A stretch of DNA of 64,000 nt from Doryteuthis pealeii (GCA_023376005.1 CM042145.1:63646511-63710510), one strand, 5' to 3'; numbered from the stretch's first letter, positions 10,666 through 22,574 are shown. A program made the numbers and translations. Notes: generated from the letters alone by a model not told the origin.

Positions 10666-10784
10666 GTAAATGCTGGGGTATGTCTGTGTGTCGTATGGGG
10701 GTTGTAGGCCAGGCGTCAGGGGTCAAGGGTCGGGATGGTGATATAATCTATTTTTTCCTTTTGCTTGATGTAGAATTATCCAGA

Positions 10785-11169
10785 TTAGCAGGACCTGTGA
10801 ATATACTACAGTATGATAATTTGATTATTACAACGTTTGATATGTTTACTTAAGAGCCATTGCAAATAGTTCAATATGTAAAGAGTATAATAATTTTGAT
10901 TTAACTCTCTATCGCTCACTCACTCCCTCTTTCTATCTTACCCTACTCTCTTTCTTTTTTTTCTTATTATATTTTTCTCTGGGGCATGTACTTTTTCTTC
11001 CCTTTCTTTTTTATAATAAAAACAGAATGGTCCATTATTTAGCTAAGGTAACGACACTCATAAGAAATAAGAATTCGATGGAGAAGCAAAACAAGACGGT
11101 CTCGTCTTTAACCAGAGGGTGTTGCAAGATGATAACTGTCGTACAATTATGGAACACAAGATAGATAGA
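10785..11169 (-). mobile_element. Non-autonomous Helitron family H2, copy 1
   Basis: On the minus strand the 3' end shows the hairpin CTGTAGTATATTCACAG, six bases, then CTAA before T. The 5' side ends near tctatctatc. It is internally deleted relative to copies 2 to 4. It probably lies in the intron after the bHLH exon. Confidence 0.7.
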
Positions 11170-11504
11170 TGCGTCCAACTGACACATTGAGCTTTTCTGA
11201 CTGAGATTTAAAAAAATTCCTTTTGCCACCATGAACTAAAAACCTTTAATAATGATTCATTTTGGTTTAATCAAATTCCTCTTTATCTATCGAATTTAAA
11301 AATTTAAATCAACATTTGCAAATTCTTATACAGGGTATCTAAAAAGTTCTGCAGCAGATTTAAAATCTAACAACAAAGATAGTTGTCTTATTGAAATGCA
11401 ATAATCAAAATATAAAAAACTAAAAAAAACAAAAAACAAAAAAAAAAAAAACTGCAAGAGTTGCACTTTCATATGGTTTTTACTAAGTGATTCTATCATT
11501 TGTA

Positions 11505-11659
11505 CAACGTGAGTTATTAAAAATCCGACGGTTAAGCAACACCAGATAATCAGGATTTACATTTTTGCATTTCATCTCAGATTTGGACGTTCTTACTTTT
11601 AGGGTGTTGCAAGATGACAACGTTCGTACAATTAAGAAACACGACTATTAATATATAGA
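11505..11659 (-). mobile_element. Helitron H2, 5'-end fragment
   Basis: It shares the gtaagcaacacc..ataatc, atttacatttttgcatttcatct and gggtgttgcaagatgac blocks with the full copies. On the minus strand it starts TCTATATATTAATAG after A. It lies directly before the satellite array, and its flank (gatttaaaaaa..ccctttt) resembles that of H2 copy 1. Confidence 0.65.
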
Positions 11660-11705
11660 TGGATATCCAAGTGAGAAATGGAATTTAAAAAATCCCTTTT
11701 TTTTA

Positions 11706-14700
11706 GTGAAGAGGCTGTGAAAAGAAAAAAAATATAATAGTCTTCAATCAGATCTTTCTATAATTTGATGATTGTAATCAATTACGTTCATAGAAGAGAG
11801 GCTGTGAAAAGAAAAAAAAATATAATAGGCTTCAATCAGATCTTTCTATAATTTGATGATTGTAATCAATTACGTTCATAGAAGAGAGGCTGTGAAAAGA
11901 AAAAAAAATATAATAGGCTTCAATCAGATCTTTCTATAATTTGATGATTGTAATCAATTACGTTCATAGAAGAGAGGCTGTGAAAAGAAAAAAATATAAT
12001 AGGCTTCAATCAGATCTTTCTATAATTTGATGATTGTAATCAATTACGTTCATAGAAGAGAGGCTGTGAAAAAAAAAAATATAATAGGCTTCAATCAGAT
12101 CTTTCTATAATTTGATGATTGTAATCAATTACGTTCATAGAAGAGAGGCTGTGAAAAGAAAAAAAATATAATAGGCTTCAATCAGATCTTTCTATAATTT
12201 GATGATTGTAATCAATTACGTTCATAGAAGAGAGGCTGTGAAAAAAAAAATATAATAGGCTTCAATCAGATCTTTCTATAATTTGATGATTGTAATCAAT
12301 TACGTTCATAGAAGAGAGGCTGTGAAAAGAAAAAAAAATATAATAGGCTTCAATCAGATCTTTCTATAATTTGATGATTGTAATCAATTACGTTCATAGA
12401 AGAGAGGCTGTGAAAAGAAAAAAAATATAATAGGCTTCAATCAGATCTTTCTATAATTTGATGATTGTAATCAATTACGTTCATAGAAGAGAGGCTGTGA
12501 AAAGAAAAAAATATAATAGGCTTCAATCAGATCTTTCTATAATTTGATGATTGTAATCAATTACGTTCATAGAAGAGAGGCTGTGAAAAGAAAAAAAATA
12601 TAATAGGCTTCAATCAGATCTTTCTATAATTTGATGATTGTAATCAATTACGTTCATAGAAGAGAGGCTGTGAAAAGAAAAAAAATATAATAGGCTTCAA
12701 TCAGATCTTTCTATAATTTGATGATTGTAATCAATTACGTTCATAGAAGAGAGGCTGTGAAAAGAAAAAAAATATAATAGGCTTCAATCAGATCTTTCTA
12801 TAATTTGATGATTGTAATCAATTACGTTCATAGAAGAGAGGCTGTGAAAAGAAAAAAAAATATAATAGGCTTCAATCAGATCTTTCTATAATTTGATGAT
12901 TGTAATCAATTACGTTCATAGAAGAGAGGCTGTGAAAAGAAAAAAAAATATAATAGGCTTCAATCAGATCTTTCTATAATTTGATGATTGTAATCAATTA
13001 CGTTCATAGAAGAGAGGCTGTGAAAAGAAAAAAAATATAATAGGCTTCAATCAGATCTTTCTATAATTTGATGATTGTAATCAATTACGTTCATAGAAGA
13101 GAGGCTGTGAAAAGAAAAAAAATATAATAGGCTTCAATCAGATCTTTCTATAATTTGATGATTGTAATCAATTACGTTCATAGAAGAGAGGCTGTGAAAG
13201 AAAAAAAAAATATAATAGGCTTCAATCAGATCTTTCTATAATTTGATGATTGTAATCAATTACGTTCATAGAAGAGAGGCTGTGAAAAGAAAAAAAATAT
13301 AATAGGCTTCAATCAGATCTTTCTATAATTTGATGATTGTAATCAATTACGTTCATAGAAGAGAGGCTGTGAAAAGAAAAAAAAATATAATAGGCTTCAA
13401 TCAGATCTTTCTATAATTTGATGATTGTAATCAATTACGTTCATAGAAGAGAGGCTGTGAAAAGAAAAAAAATATAATAGGCTTCAATCAGATCTTTCTA
13501 TAATTTGATGATTGTAATCAATTACGTTCATAGAAGAGAGGCTGTGAAAAGAAAAAAAAATATAATAGGCTTCAATCAGATCTTTCTATAATTTGATGAT
13601 TGTAATCAATTACGTTCATAGAAGAGAGGCTGTGAAAAGAAAAAAATATAATAGGCTTCAATCAGATCTTTCTATAATTTGATGATTGTAATCAATTACG
13701 TTCATAGAAGAGAGGCTGTGAAAAAAAAAAAATATAATGGCTTCAATCAGATCTTTCTATAATTTGATGATTGTAATCAATTACGTTCATAGAAGAGAGG
13801 CTGTGAAAAGAAAAAAAATATAATAGCTTCAATCAGATCTTTCTATAATTTGATGATTGTAATCAATTACGTTCATAGAAGAGAGGCTGTGAAAAGAAAA
13901 AAATATAATAGGCTTCAATCAGATCTTTCTATAATTTGATGATTGTAATCAATTACGTTCATAGAAGAGAGGCTGTGAAAAGAAAAAAATATAATAGGCT
14001 TCAATCAGATCTTTCTATAATTTGATGATTGTAATCAATTACGTTCATAGAAGAGAGGCTGTGAAAAGAAAAAAAATATAATAGCTTCAATCAGATCTTT
14101 CTATAATTTGATGATTGTAATCAATTACGTTCATAGAAGAGAGGCTGTGAAAAAAAAAAATATAATAGGCTTCAATCAGATCTTTCTATAATTTGATGAT
14201 TGTAATCAATTACGTTCATAGAAGAGAGGCTGTGAAAAGAAAAAAAAATATAATAGCTTCAATCAGATCTTTCTATAATTTGATGATTGTAATCAATTAC
14301 GTTCATAGAAGAGAGGCTGTGAAAGAAAAAAATATAATAGCTTCAATCAGATCTTTCTATAATTTGATGATTGTAATCAATTACGTTCATAGAAGAGAGG
14401 CTGTGAAAGAAAAAAAAATATAATAGGCTTCAATCAGATCTTTCTATAATTGATGATTGTAATCAATTACGTTCATAGAAGAGAGGCTGTGAAAAGAAAA
14501 AAATATAATAGCTTCAATCAGATCTTTCTATAATTTGATGATTGTAATCAATTACGTTCATAGAAGAGGCTGTGAAAAAAAAAAAAATATAATAGGCTTC
14601 AATCAGATCTTTCTATAATTTGATGATTGTAATCAATTACGTTCATAGAAGAGAGGCTGTGAAAAGAAAAAAATATAATAGGCTTCAATCAGATCTTTCT

Positions 14701-15654
14701 ATAAATGATAATTTGTTCATGATTGTAAATAATTACGTTCATAGAAGAGAGGCTGTGAAAAGAAAAAAATATAATAGGCTTCAATCAGATCTTTCTATAA
14801 TTTGATGATTGTAATCAATTACGTTCATAGAAGAGAGCTGTGAAAAGAAAAAATGATCATCTTCAATCAGATCTTTCTATAATTTGATGATTGTAATCAA
14901 TTACGTTCATAGAGAGAGGCTGTGAAAAGAAAAAAATATAATAGGCTTCAATCAGATCTTTCTATAATTGATGATTGTAATCAATTACGTTCATAGAGGC
15001 TGTGAAAAGTTCAATCAGATCTTTCTATAATTTGATGATTGTAATCAATTACGTTCATAGAAGAGAGGCTGTGAAAAGAAAAAATATAATAGTCTTCAAT
15101 CAGATCTTTCTATAATTTGATGATTGTAATCAATTACGTTCATAGAAGAGAGGCTGTGAAAAGAAAAAAAATATAATAGGCTTCAATCAGATCTTTCTAT
15201 AATTTGATGATTGTAATCAATTACGTTCATAGAAGAGAGGCTGTGAAAAGAAAAAATATAATAGGCTTCAATCAGATCTTTCTATAATTTGATGATTGTA
15301 ATCAATTACGTTCATAGAAGAGAGGCTGTGAAAAGAAAAAAATATAATAGCTTCAATCAGATCTTTCTATAATTTGATGATTGTAATCAATTACGTTCAT
15401 AGAAGAGAGGCTGTGAAAAGAAAAAAAATAATAGGCTTCAATCAGATCTTTCTATAATTTGATGATTGTAATCAATTACGTTCATAGAAGAGAGGCTGTG
15501 AAAAGAAAAATATAATAGGCTTCAATCAGATCTTTCTATAATTTGATGATTGTAATCAATTACGTTCAGAAGAGAGGCTGTGAAAAGAAAAAATATAATT
15601 GGCTTCAATCAGATCTTCTATAATTTGATGATTGTAATCAATTACGTTCATAGA
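11706..15654 (+). repeat. Satellite array of 86-88 bp monomers, about 45 copies
   Basis: Each unit contains gaagagaggctgtgaaaag, an A-tract of 5 to 11 bases, tataataggcttcaatcaga, tctttctataatttgatgat and tgtaatcaattacgttcata. Units are almost identical up to about 14560, differing mainly in A-tract length. After that they carry deletions, an insertion near 14700 and truncated units near 14990 and 15580. Each unit holds the small inverted repeat TGATTGTAATCA and an AGATCT site. Open frames across the units (MMIVINYVHRREAVK) are by-products of the repeat. The array lies just beside Helitron H2 remnants. Confidence 0.97.
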
Positions 15655-16179
15655 GGACGAACTTACGACTAGCGGAATCAGTAGAAGGTAAATTAGACTG
15701 AAACCAGGAGGAACAGATTCTTCCATTATATATTAGTTGGATGAACTGTTTCAATGACTGTGGTTTCACGATTTAAGAGGTCGAGTTTTTCTTGTGTAGT
15801 TTATTCGTAGCAAAAACAAAATGTCAATACTAGCAACACGTAGCTTACAGGGTGGCAACTTGAAGATGCAGGACTCACGTTGGGGTTGTTATCGGAGCCT
15901 ATATGATGCACAAGAACCCGTACGCATTCATAAGATGTATCGTACGACTAATCACAGCAAATCTATGTCGTGTTGTTTGTTAAAATTACAAGATTCTTAA
16001 TATCTGTTTCAGTTTACCTAAATAGTTAAAATGTATGACTTATATCTTGTTCTTTTATCTTCTCTTTCCCGATCTCTTAGTTACCAACACAACAAATCCT
16101 CTGTCCTGATTAAAATTAAAGTAACTTATGTCCAGCTAAAATGTAATGCTGCTTTTAAACGGAAAACAAATAATTTAAA
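15655..16179. other. Unassigned spacer after the satellite
   Basis: A mixed-composition sequence without recognised genes or family repeats. Confidence 0.4.
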
Positions 16180-16396
16180 AGATGCTTAGGAAATTGACTC
16201 GTCGACCCGAGTTCAATTCCTGTTTGCATTTCACTTAGCGGTAATACCCTGGGTAAATAGTAGGAAATACTAGGCTCTTTAAACTTGGGTAGGTAACCAG
16301 TCTAGCAGAAGTAAAACTCTGAACTCAAATCTGTTAAACTCCGCTTAAGAAATTGAACTTGCATCACATCCTGCTCATGAGGAGGGGTTAGTATAT
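16180..16396 (+). mobile_element. SINE family S2, copy c
   Basis: The head is reduced to the B box (cgacccgagttcaattcctg). The middle and 3' blocks are present (ggctctttaaacttggg, aggtaaccagtctagcaga, catcacatcctgctcatgag), running into a TA tract. Confidence 0.75.
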
Positions 16397-16401
16397 ATAT
16401 A

Positions 16402-16598
16402 TATATGAGTAAAGAAATAACAAAAGACTTAGAGATTTAGCATTATAGTCTATTTCAGGGAGCTTAGACAAATAGTCTAAATCTCCCGACTCATCATTTG
16501 CATCTGATGAGTCGGGAGATTTAGACTATTTGTCTAAGCTCCCTGAAATAGACTATAATGCTAAATCTCTAAGTCTTTTGTTATTTCTTTACTCATAT
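16402..16598. repeat. Foldback element F3 (197 bp near-perfect palindrome)
   Basis: Arms of about 93 bp, tgagtaaagaaataacaaaa and its complement ending actcata, meet at gactcatcatttgcatctgatgagtc around 16490-16515. It is bounded by TA tracts. The tail 16599-16710 (tttgctctgtgactctaaca, gagctctcaaactgcgac) recurs inverted at 60913-61025 next to a partial copy of the same palindrome. Confidence 0.9.
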
Positions 16599-16709
16599 AT
16601 TTGCTCTGTGACTCTAACATTAAGAGCACACATTGAGCTCTCAAACTGCGACTTGGTTTTGTTTAAATAAAACTCTTGTGTCGTAAGGAAGATTTCTTCT
16701 CTGGTCTTT

Positions 16710-16722
16710 GGGATATATATAT

Positions 16723-16753
<31 letters not shown>
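16710..16753. repeat. (TA)n microsatellite
   Basis: Follows the F3 tail. Confidence 0.9.
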
Positions 16754-17144
16754 GGTCCAATGTTATAAAAAAGCGACAAGGAGTCGGTTCATGAGCAGTT
16801 TCTTTTAGTATAATTAACCCTTGATATTTTCTGTTAGTCAAAAATTATAAGACAATAAGACAACAGAATTGGGCGAAAAATTGAAAACCAGACATCTCCA
16901 GCAATAGTATTAGTATTAGTCGTAGTATTAGTATTAGTATTAGTAGTATTAGTACAACTAGTAGTAGTTGCAATAGGAGTAGTGATATTACCAGTAAACA
17001 CAAAGGCACATAGATATACAGAGCCTTACAATTTAATGACAGCAGTTCATTTTTCTGTCTGTGTGTTCGCAGTATCCCTTCCAATATTTGTTTAATTAGC
17101 CTGACCTTATCGGAGAGAACAGACAAACAAATTTAGTGACAACA

Positions 17145-17145
17145 G

Positions 17146-17229
<84 letters not shown>

Positions 17230-17248
17230 TGTGTATGTGTGTGTGTGT
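17145..17248. repeat. (TA)n then (TG)n compound microsatellite
   Basis: About 26 TA units followed by TG units with occasional TA. Confidence 0.95.
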
Positions 17249-17517
17249 TTCTCTAGCTGCTTTTTTTTATCTCGTAACTTTCTTCCTTCAAACCCCAGTT
17301 TTCTTGCCCCTTTTTTTTCGACTTTACCTTTCCCCCAGTTCCTTCCTACTGAATATCATTATGTAGGTTTCTCGGTGAGAAAGCGTAACTAATTTCAGCT
17401 CAGAATAGTATAAATAATCACGTGACATACAATAGGAAGCCAAGTTGTGTTTTTTTAACGATGTCACTTCAAAGCATAGCCATGGTACCCGACAGAAACG
17501 TGTGTTTATATATATAT

Positions 17518-17790
17518 TTACCAACCCATCCGCACGAGCAGGATGTGAAGCAAGGCCAATTTCTTAAGTGGAGTTTAACAGGCTTGAATTAAAAGTTTTC
17601 CTCCGCCTACACTGGTTACCCAGCTAAGGTTAAAGAGCCCAATCTGCCCCACAGCTGATTCATAGCTGAAGAGAAAGTAGTTGGAAGCATACTTTTCTCA
17701 AAAGTTCTAGTGTAATGTGAAATGCAATTAGCCTCGTCCATGATTTGAACTCGGGTCGACAGATTCATTTCCTACGACTCTGACTAGCCT
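17518..17790 (-). mobile_element. SINE family S2, copy d
   Basis: A nearly complete minus-strand copy: B box with cgacccgagttcaaatcatg, the middle block, and the 3' end with catcctgctcgtgcgg. It is followed at once by two plus-strand partial copies (e and f), forming an inverted SINE cluster. Confidence 0.75.
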
Positions 17791-17928
17791 AATGTAAGCC
17801 TTAGGTCTTTAACCTTGGCTAGGTAACCAGTCTAGGAGAAGGAACATTCTTAATTCAAATCTGTTTAACTCCGCTTAATAATTGACTTGTGCCAATCCTA
17901 CTCGTGTGGAGAGAGGTTAGTAAAAAAA
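17791..17928 (+). mobile_element. SINE family S2, 3' fragment e
   Basis: ctaggtaaccagtctaggag through ttaactccgcttaataattg to an A-rich tail at 17924-17935. Confidence 0.65.
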
Positions 17929-17954
17929 AAAAAAGGTTAGAAATGCGTATTGAA

Positions 17955-18075
17955 ATGGTCAGAGTTGTAGGAAATGAATCTGTCGACCCGAGTTCAAATC
18001 ATGGACGAGGCTGATTGCATTTCACATTACACATTACATTACACAGCTGTAGGGCAGATTGGGCTCTTTAACGAA
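17955..18075 (+). mobile_element. SINE family S2, 5' fragment f
   Basis: Contains cgacccgagttcaaatcatg and attgcatttcacatta, then stops at gggctctttaac. It is close to the reverse complement of part of copy d. Confidence 0.6.
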
Positions 18076-18283
18076 AAGTGAACCGCTTTCCAACACTTAC
18101 CTGTGAAATTGAAAGACACAAAAAAGTAACAATCTCCCAGGGGGCCCCAGACAGGAAGAGCGCTCCGGGCATGCGCAGAAAAGAGGCAAATTCATTGCTG
18201 ATACCTATTTACTTGTTCAGGGAAAATATCCTCTCCAAGAAATAATGTGAATCTACGAATGAAAGTCTAACCCTAAAATTATC

Positions 18284-18669
18284 GGTAATCTGAACATTAG
18301 CTACATAAATGAGAGTAACCTCCCCTTGTGTATTTCCCTTTGAGTAACCTATATGTTATGGTCGGCCATTTTCATTTCACCGTAAATCTACACTGAAAAT
18401 ACGAATGTGTTCGAATCAATACAACTGAATGTTTTAACACGAAAATATAAAACGTGTTCTAATTGTGCTTGCGCATTGTTTAAAATGAACTTAATTGTTA
18501 TTAAGAACACGTTTTATGATATGTTCGTGTTAAAACATGCAGTTGTATTGATTCGAACAAATTCGTAGTTTTTACGGTGAAATGAAAATGGCCGACAACA
18601 TATGGGTTGCTCAAAGTGAAATAAACAAGGGAGGTTACTCTCATTTATGTAGCTAATGTTCAGATTACC
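18284..18669. repeat. Foldback element F4 (386 bp)
   Basis: Arms of about 170 bp: ggtaatctgaacattagcta at the left pairs with its complement at the right end. Shared inner blocks are atgagagtaacctccc, gtcggccattttcatttcac and cgaatcaatacaactg. The loop of about 40 bp lies near 18465-18505. Arm identity is high but not perfect. No coding sequence. Confidence 0.85.
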
Positions 18670-18866
18670 AAATTATCTTTGTCTTTGTTCTTTTCTTTTC
18701 TCTTCCTTAATTCCCTTTCAGTCCACTGTGAGGAAGAACCAAATATATTTGGGGTTTAAAAGAAAACCAGTGAACAGGAACCAGAAGCGACATTAAATAC
18801 ACATAAAACCAACAACTAACCGAACCCCATATGTATTCGGCCTTTTAAATTAACATATAATCTGAG

Positions 18867-19120
18867 GGCCGGCTTAGCTCAGTCAATAGAGCATCCAGCT
18901 CGGAACCACAAGGTTTCCGACTTCAGTACCGGCCCTCGCCAACTCAGCGTATGAGTAGCACAGGAATCTGTACGGTAAAGTGAGGAGCTGATGGTAGGTG
19001 TGGCGCTCCACCTCAGACGCAAACACAATCTCCCTGGTCTAATGCTAGTGAAAAGGGTACATTTCCCTCGCTGTCTGGCTGATACCGACAATAGGCCACT
19101 CCGTCGAATTTACTCACTTT
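18867..19120 (+). mobile_element. SINE family S1 (tRNA-derived), copy a
   Basis: The head ggccggcttagctcagtcaa tagagc is an A-box tRNA match, and a B-box-like segment follows about 45 bases later. The body has gagtagcacag, ggtaaagtgaggagctgatg, gtgtggcgctccacctca and gctgataccgaca. The body matches four other copies here. Confidence 0.85.
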
Positions 19121-19154
19121 TTGTATATTGCTAATAGGAGGTGCTAGTAACAGA

Positions 19155-19405
19155 ACGGTTATCGTCGTTGAAAATGGACTTGTTGGATCGAGTTTAAATC
19201 CTGGACTAGGCTGGTTGCATTTCATTTCGTGTTAATACCTTTTGGAAAGGTATGAGTCAATCTCTTCTCACCCACCTATGAGTAAATAGTAGGGTAGGCT
19301 GGACTCTTTAGTCTTGGTACGGCAACCAGTCTACGAGAAGGAAAACTCAGGATTCAAATCGGCTGTACTTCGCATCCTGCACGTAGAGAAGGGGTTGGGT
19401 ATATG
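19155..19405 (+). mobile_element. SINE family S2, copy g, joined to S1 copy a
   Basis: It holds the B box (gatcgagtttaaatcctg), ttgcatttcatttcg, ggtatgagtcaa, ggctggactctttag and aaccagtctacgagaagg, and ends at cgcatcctgcacgta. It starts within about 35 bases of the S1 3' end and could be a composite or a nested insertion. Confidence 0.75.
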
Positions 19406-19418
19406 TATGTATATTTCA

Positions 19419-19737
19419 GTTAAGGTAGCAGGGACATGGAGTCAAAACCTGGTTACTGACAGTTTATGACCTATGTGATCTGCAGACCAAATAGGGAAAT
19501 TTGCTTACCCGTTTGCTTATTTACTCCTCGGTTTGGTCCTTCACTTAGTGGGGACAGGAGTGGTGTGGATTTTGATTGGTCAATTTTTATGTGAATCACG
19601 TAGTTTACCCGGATTTTTGTTAGGTTGATTTTTATGTGTATCAAGAGGTTTTTCCGGATACATTTGGTCTGAAGATCACATAGGCGAGACACTGTCAGTA
19701 ACCAGGTGTTGACTCCATGTGTACGCTACCTTAACTC
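19419..19737. repeat. Foldback element F5
   Basis: Outer arms of about 75 bp (ttaaggtagc, gacatggagtcaaaacctgg, ttactgacagt, tatgtgatctgcagaccaaa) are reverse-complementary to the right end. The centre holds two diverged units of gattggtcaatttttatgtg / ggttgatttttatgtg. Confidence 0.8.
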
Positions 19738-19803
19738 GAATATAAACGCTCTATCAATGATACAGAGCACTTTCTGCTAAGAAATATAGCACCCATATTA
19801 TCC

Positions 19804-19805
<2 letters not shown>

Positions 19806-19853
<48 letters not shown>
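19806..19853. repeat. (TA)n microsatellite
   Basis: A perfect TA tract. Confidence 0.95.
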
Positions 19854-19855
<2 letters not shown>

Positions 19856-19949
19856 CGGTAAATATTCAGCCCTTTTGAATATCTGAAGAATCGGTTGCGC
19901 AGCCCTTATGTGACATGATGAGCAAACAGAAGGGTCATTACTGCACATG

Positions 19950-20015
19950 TATTACTCCGCTTTAGAAATTGACCTTGTGTCACATCCTAGTCGTGGTAGA
20001 GAGGTTGGGTAAATA
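19950..20015 (+). mobile_element. SINE family S2, 3' end fragment h
   Basis: ccgctttagaaattgacctt and gtcacatcctagtcgtgg, followed by ggttgggtaaata. Confidence 0.6.
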
Positions 20016-20456
20016 CATACTACACATGCGTATACGCTCTCATATGGTTACTCAGTCAGCAGAGAAACAACTTTCTATACCTGTTGTGCGACCGTTGCAT
20101 TCATAGTGAACATGTATAAACTTTTGTTTGAGAGTTGGACATTATTCTGTGGAAACTAATAAGATGGTTAAGAAAAAGAATTTGGAGATAATGATAAAAA
20201 CAAAAAACAAAAAAACAAGAAAAAAAAATCTCTTTAGAAACAACTACACAGAAAGTGTAAATATGAATGTACAATGTATGCGCCCCCCCCTCTCTTGGCA
20301 TAAGATAACTTTAGACAGTTTGATATGCCATTAAAATCAATCATTGAATTAACCCAAAAAGTTCGTTTGAAAGTCACTGGGAAATCAGATGTGACATAAA
20401 CTCAAGGGAGGCTGGAGAACACATTAATTAAAATGTTCAAAAGCAACAAAAAATTA
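20016..20456. other. Unassigned AT-rich spacer
   Basis: No recognised features. Confidence 0.4.
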
Positions 20457-20965
20457 CTAGCAGAACCTGTGAATATACCACAGTAAGATGATTTAATTAT
20501 TAAAACGTTTGATATGTTTACTTAACAGCTATTTCAAAATAGTTCAATATATAAAAAGTATAATAATCTTGATTTAACTCTCTCATTCTTTTTTCTTTCT
20601 TTCCATCTTTTCTATCTTTTCATTATGTTCGATTGAAACAGGTTAGCATTATCCCTTCCATGCGTTCATCTCTCCCTCTATCTTCCACTACTCTCTTTCT
20701 TTCTTCCTTTCTTTCTTATTATATTTTTTCTCTAGAGCATGTACTTTTTCTTCCCTTTCTTTCTCTATAATTAAAATGGAATTGTCCATTATTTAGCTGA
20801 GGTGGCGACATGAGAAATAAGAATGCAGCGAATAAGCAACACCATATAATCCGGATTTACATTTTAGCATTTCATCTTGAACGATTGGGATGGTCTCATT
20901 TTTAACCAGAGTTTGTAAGATTATAACGGTTGTATTTTGTAGGAACATGAGTATTATCATATAGA
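20457..20965 (-). mobile_element. Non-autonomous Helitron family H2, copy 2
   Basis: Minus strand 5' TCTATATGATAATACTC after A. The 3' hairpin (CTGTGGTATATTCACAG) with a six-base spacer is followed by CTAG before T. The interior has pyrimidine-rich ctttctttc runs and the gtttacttaacagctatttc, tccattatttagctgaggtg and catttcatct blocks seen in the other copies. No protein. Confidence 0.8.
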
Positions 20966-21018
20966 TACTATTCTATACCAGAGTATAAAAGTTAACCAAA
21001 TTATTTAATGGTATCAGA

Positions 21019-21315
21019 AAATGACCCACAATCTTCCCCTACCACCTCGTCATCGCACACAATATGATATCGACTATGACCTACATTCTCAACCACCACT
21101 TCTCAATTTTGAAAACCTTATCAACTCAACTCCCCCACACCTTCAAACCTCTGCCCCAAGATCAAAGACAGCTATATTGGATGACACCAACTAATGTCCC
21201 CCCGCCAATATGCCACCAGCACTGCTCACAATCCTTAAGAAGGATCTTAACAACTTCACACAAGATTTTTCTACGTGTCCTGAAGACGGTAGCAAAAACC
21301 GAAACGTTATAGCTT
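21019..21315 (+). other. Possible coding fragment upstream of a hammerhead-like motif
   Basis: From ATG 21019 a 58-codon frame (MTHNLPLPPRHRTQYDIDYD...) ends at 21193. The same frame is open again for about 38 codons to 21315. The composition looks protein-like, not repeat-like, but I recognise no family. It overlaps the motif at 21280-21305. Confidence 0.2.
21280..21305 (+). ncRNA. Hammerhead-like core
   Basis: CTGAAGA followed by cGGT-agcaaaa-ACC and GAAAC. The stem II hairpin and both core boxes are present. No convincing stem I or cleavage site could be drawn, so this is a partial match. Confidence 0.3.
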
Positions 21316-21425
21316 AGATATTACCACCAAGAAGAAATATTAATCCATTGGAATACTTCGTATTCTTCTATATTTTTCCACATACTATTCTATGTAAACA
21401 ATTAAGACTTGGTTTTTAGAAAGGT

Positions 21426-21429
<4 letters not shown>

Positions 21430-21474
<45 letters not shown>

Positions 21475-21496
21475 CTGTCTCTCTTTCTCTCTCTCA
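21430..21496. repeat. (CT)n microsatellite
   Basis: A CT-rich repeat with minor interruptions. Confidence 0.9.
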
Positions 21497-21720
21497 CTCC
21501 ATACCACTATCTCTATCAGTCTAAGTTTATTTGAAGTTTTATGTATACTCCTATATTTTGTAGATCTTTGCAAGACCTTCTGCAAACAAGTAATACAAAG
21601 AAAAAGATCAGCCCAAAACTGGATACTTGGTCAGCTTCCAGCACCGGGCATGCGCACTTGTATAAATCTTATCGGCGGAAACGATAGACGACACACAGCA
21701 TCATCTGCAATATTTATTGG

Positions 21721-22011
21721 GTGAATGGAAAGTCATTAAAAACAAGACATTATATTATGATCTACCGGTCTGTGAAAGGATTTGAGTCCAACCGAATTAA
21801 ACACCAACAATTGAAGCGGACTATTAGAAAGGGTAATTTTCAGTTCAGCAACATTCAAAGTGGAGGAGTTCCATCATGTAGTTTATGTGGAAGAGTATGT
21901 GTCTCCAGGGCTGGCCTGTTGAGTCATCTGAGAAAACACAAGGATACATTGTCAAATGCTACTGACACTCAACTAAAAAAAAGGACATGGTCTTACTCGA
22001 ACACGAGTTGA
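21721..22011 (+). pseudogene. LINE ORF2 C-terminal tail fragment with a C2H2 finger
   Basis: A 96-residue frame ends in a finger at about residues 53-75 (CSLCGRVCVSRAGLLSHLRK). It is preceded by a basic helix-like segment (RIKHQQLKRTIRKG). Basic segment plus CxxCGRVCxSRxGLxSHxR is the layout of the C-terminal end of invertebrate LINE reverse-transcriptase proteins. It is the second, diverged example here (the other is at 5943). No RT motifs lie upstream, so it is a 5'-truncated insertion. A small host zinc-finger protein is the less likely alternative. Confidence 0.5.
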
Positions 22012-22513
22012 CAGCCAGCAATGAAGGAAAAGAGTAAATTTAATAAAATCAAGTTGAAAGAATTTGAAATGAACAGTAAACCCGACAAATGAATGAAAAT
22101 GGGCAGCGCAAATGTCTATGCATAAAAAATTATCTCATTTGCTTAAGTAATAGTTCTGAACAATAATACTATATATAGTTATTTTTAGTATTGGAGAATT
22201 TAAAATAAAGTGCCTGATTACGGGTGTAAGAAATGTATTTATTTGTTATATAGTACAATACATTTAAGGTGCAATTGTTACCATTGGTTTCAAAGTGTTA
22301 GCCACTTATTGTAAGACAACGCGCCCGTGAAAGAATATATAGCGATTATCAATTCATTCATATATGTGAATATATGTGAGCTGTTAATGTATCCCGCCAC
22401 TGAAGTTTGTCTTTTAGCCCCTGTCATTATAAACAAGTAGTGCGTCGTTTTCTTTTAACTTCCTTTTTCTCTCATTTTTTTAGGGTCCGGTTGTGGTGCT
22501 TAATTTGTTATGA

Positions 22514-22516
<3 letters not shown>
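22012..22516. other. Unassigned AT-rich spacer
   Basis: It may hold LINE 3' UTR sequence in its first part. Nothing specific is recognised. Confidence 0.35.

Positions 22517-22574
<58 letters not shown>
22517..22574. repeat. (TA)n microsatellite
   Basis: A perfect TA tract of about 28 units. Confidence 0.95.

Noticed and set aside
14193..14805. Open frames with repeated IVINYVHRREAVK
   Set aside because: By-product of the satellite monomer; most units break the frame through A-tract length changes.
11706..15654. CRISPR array
   Set aside because: Tandem monomers without unique spacers, in a eukaryotic genome; a satellite explains it fully.
17136..17366. Many YIYIYI and CVCVCV frames in the window
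   Set aside because: They are translations of TA and TG microsatellites with no unique sequence.
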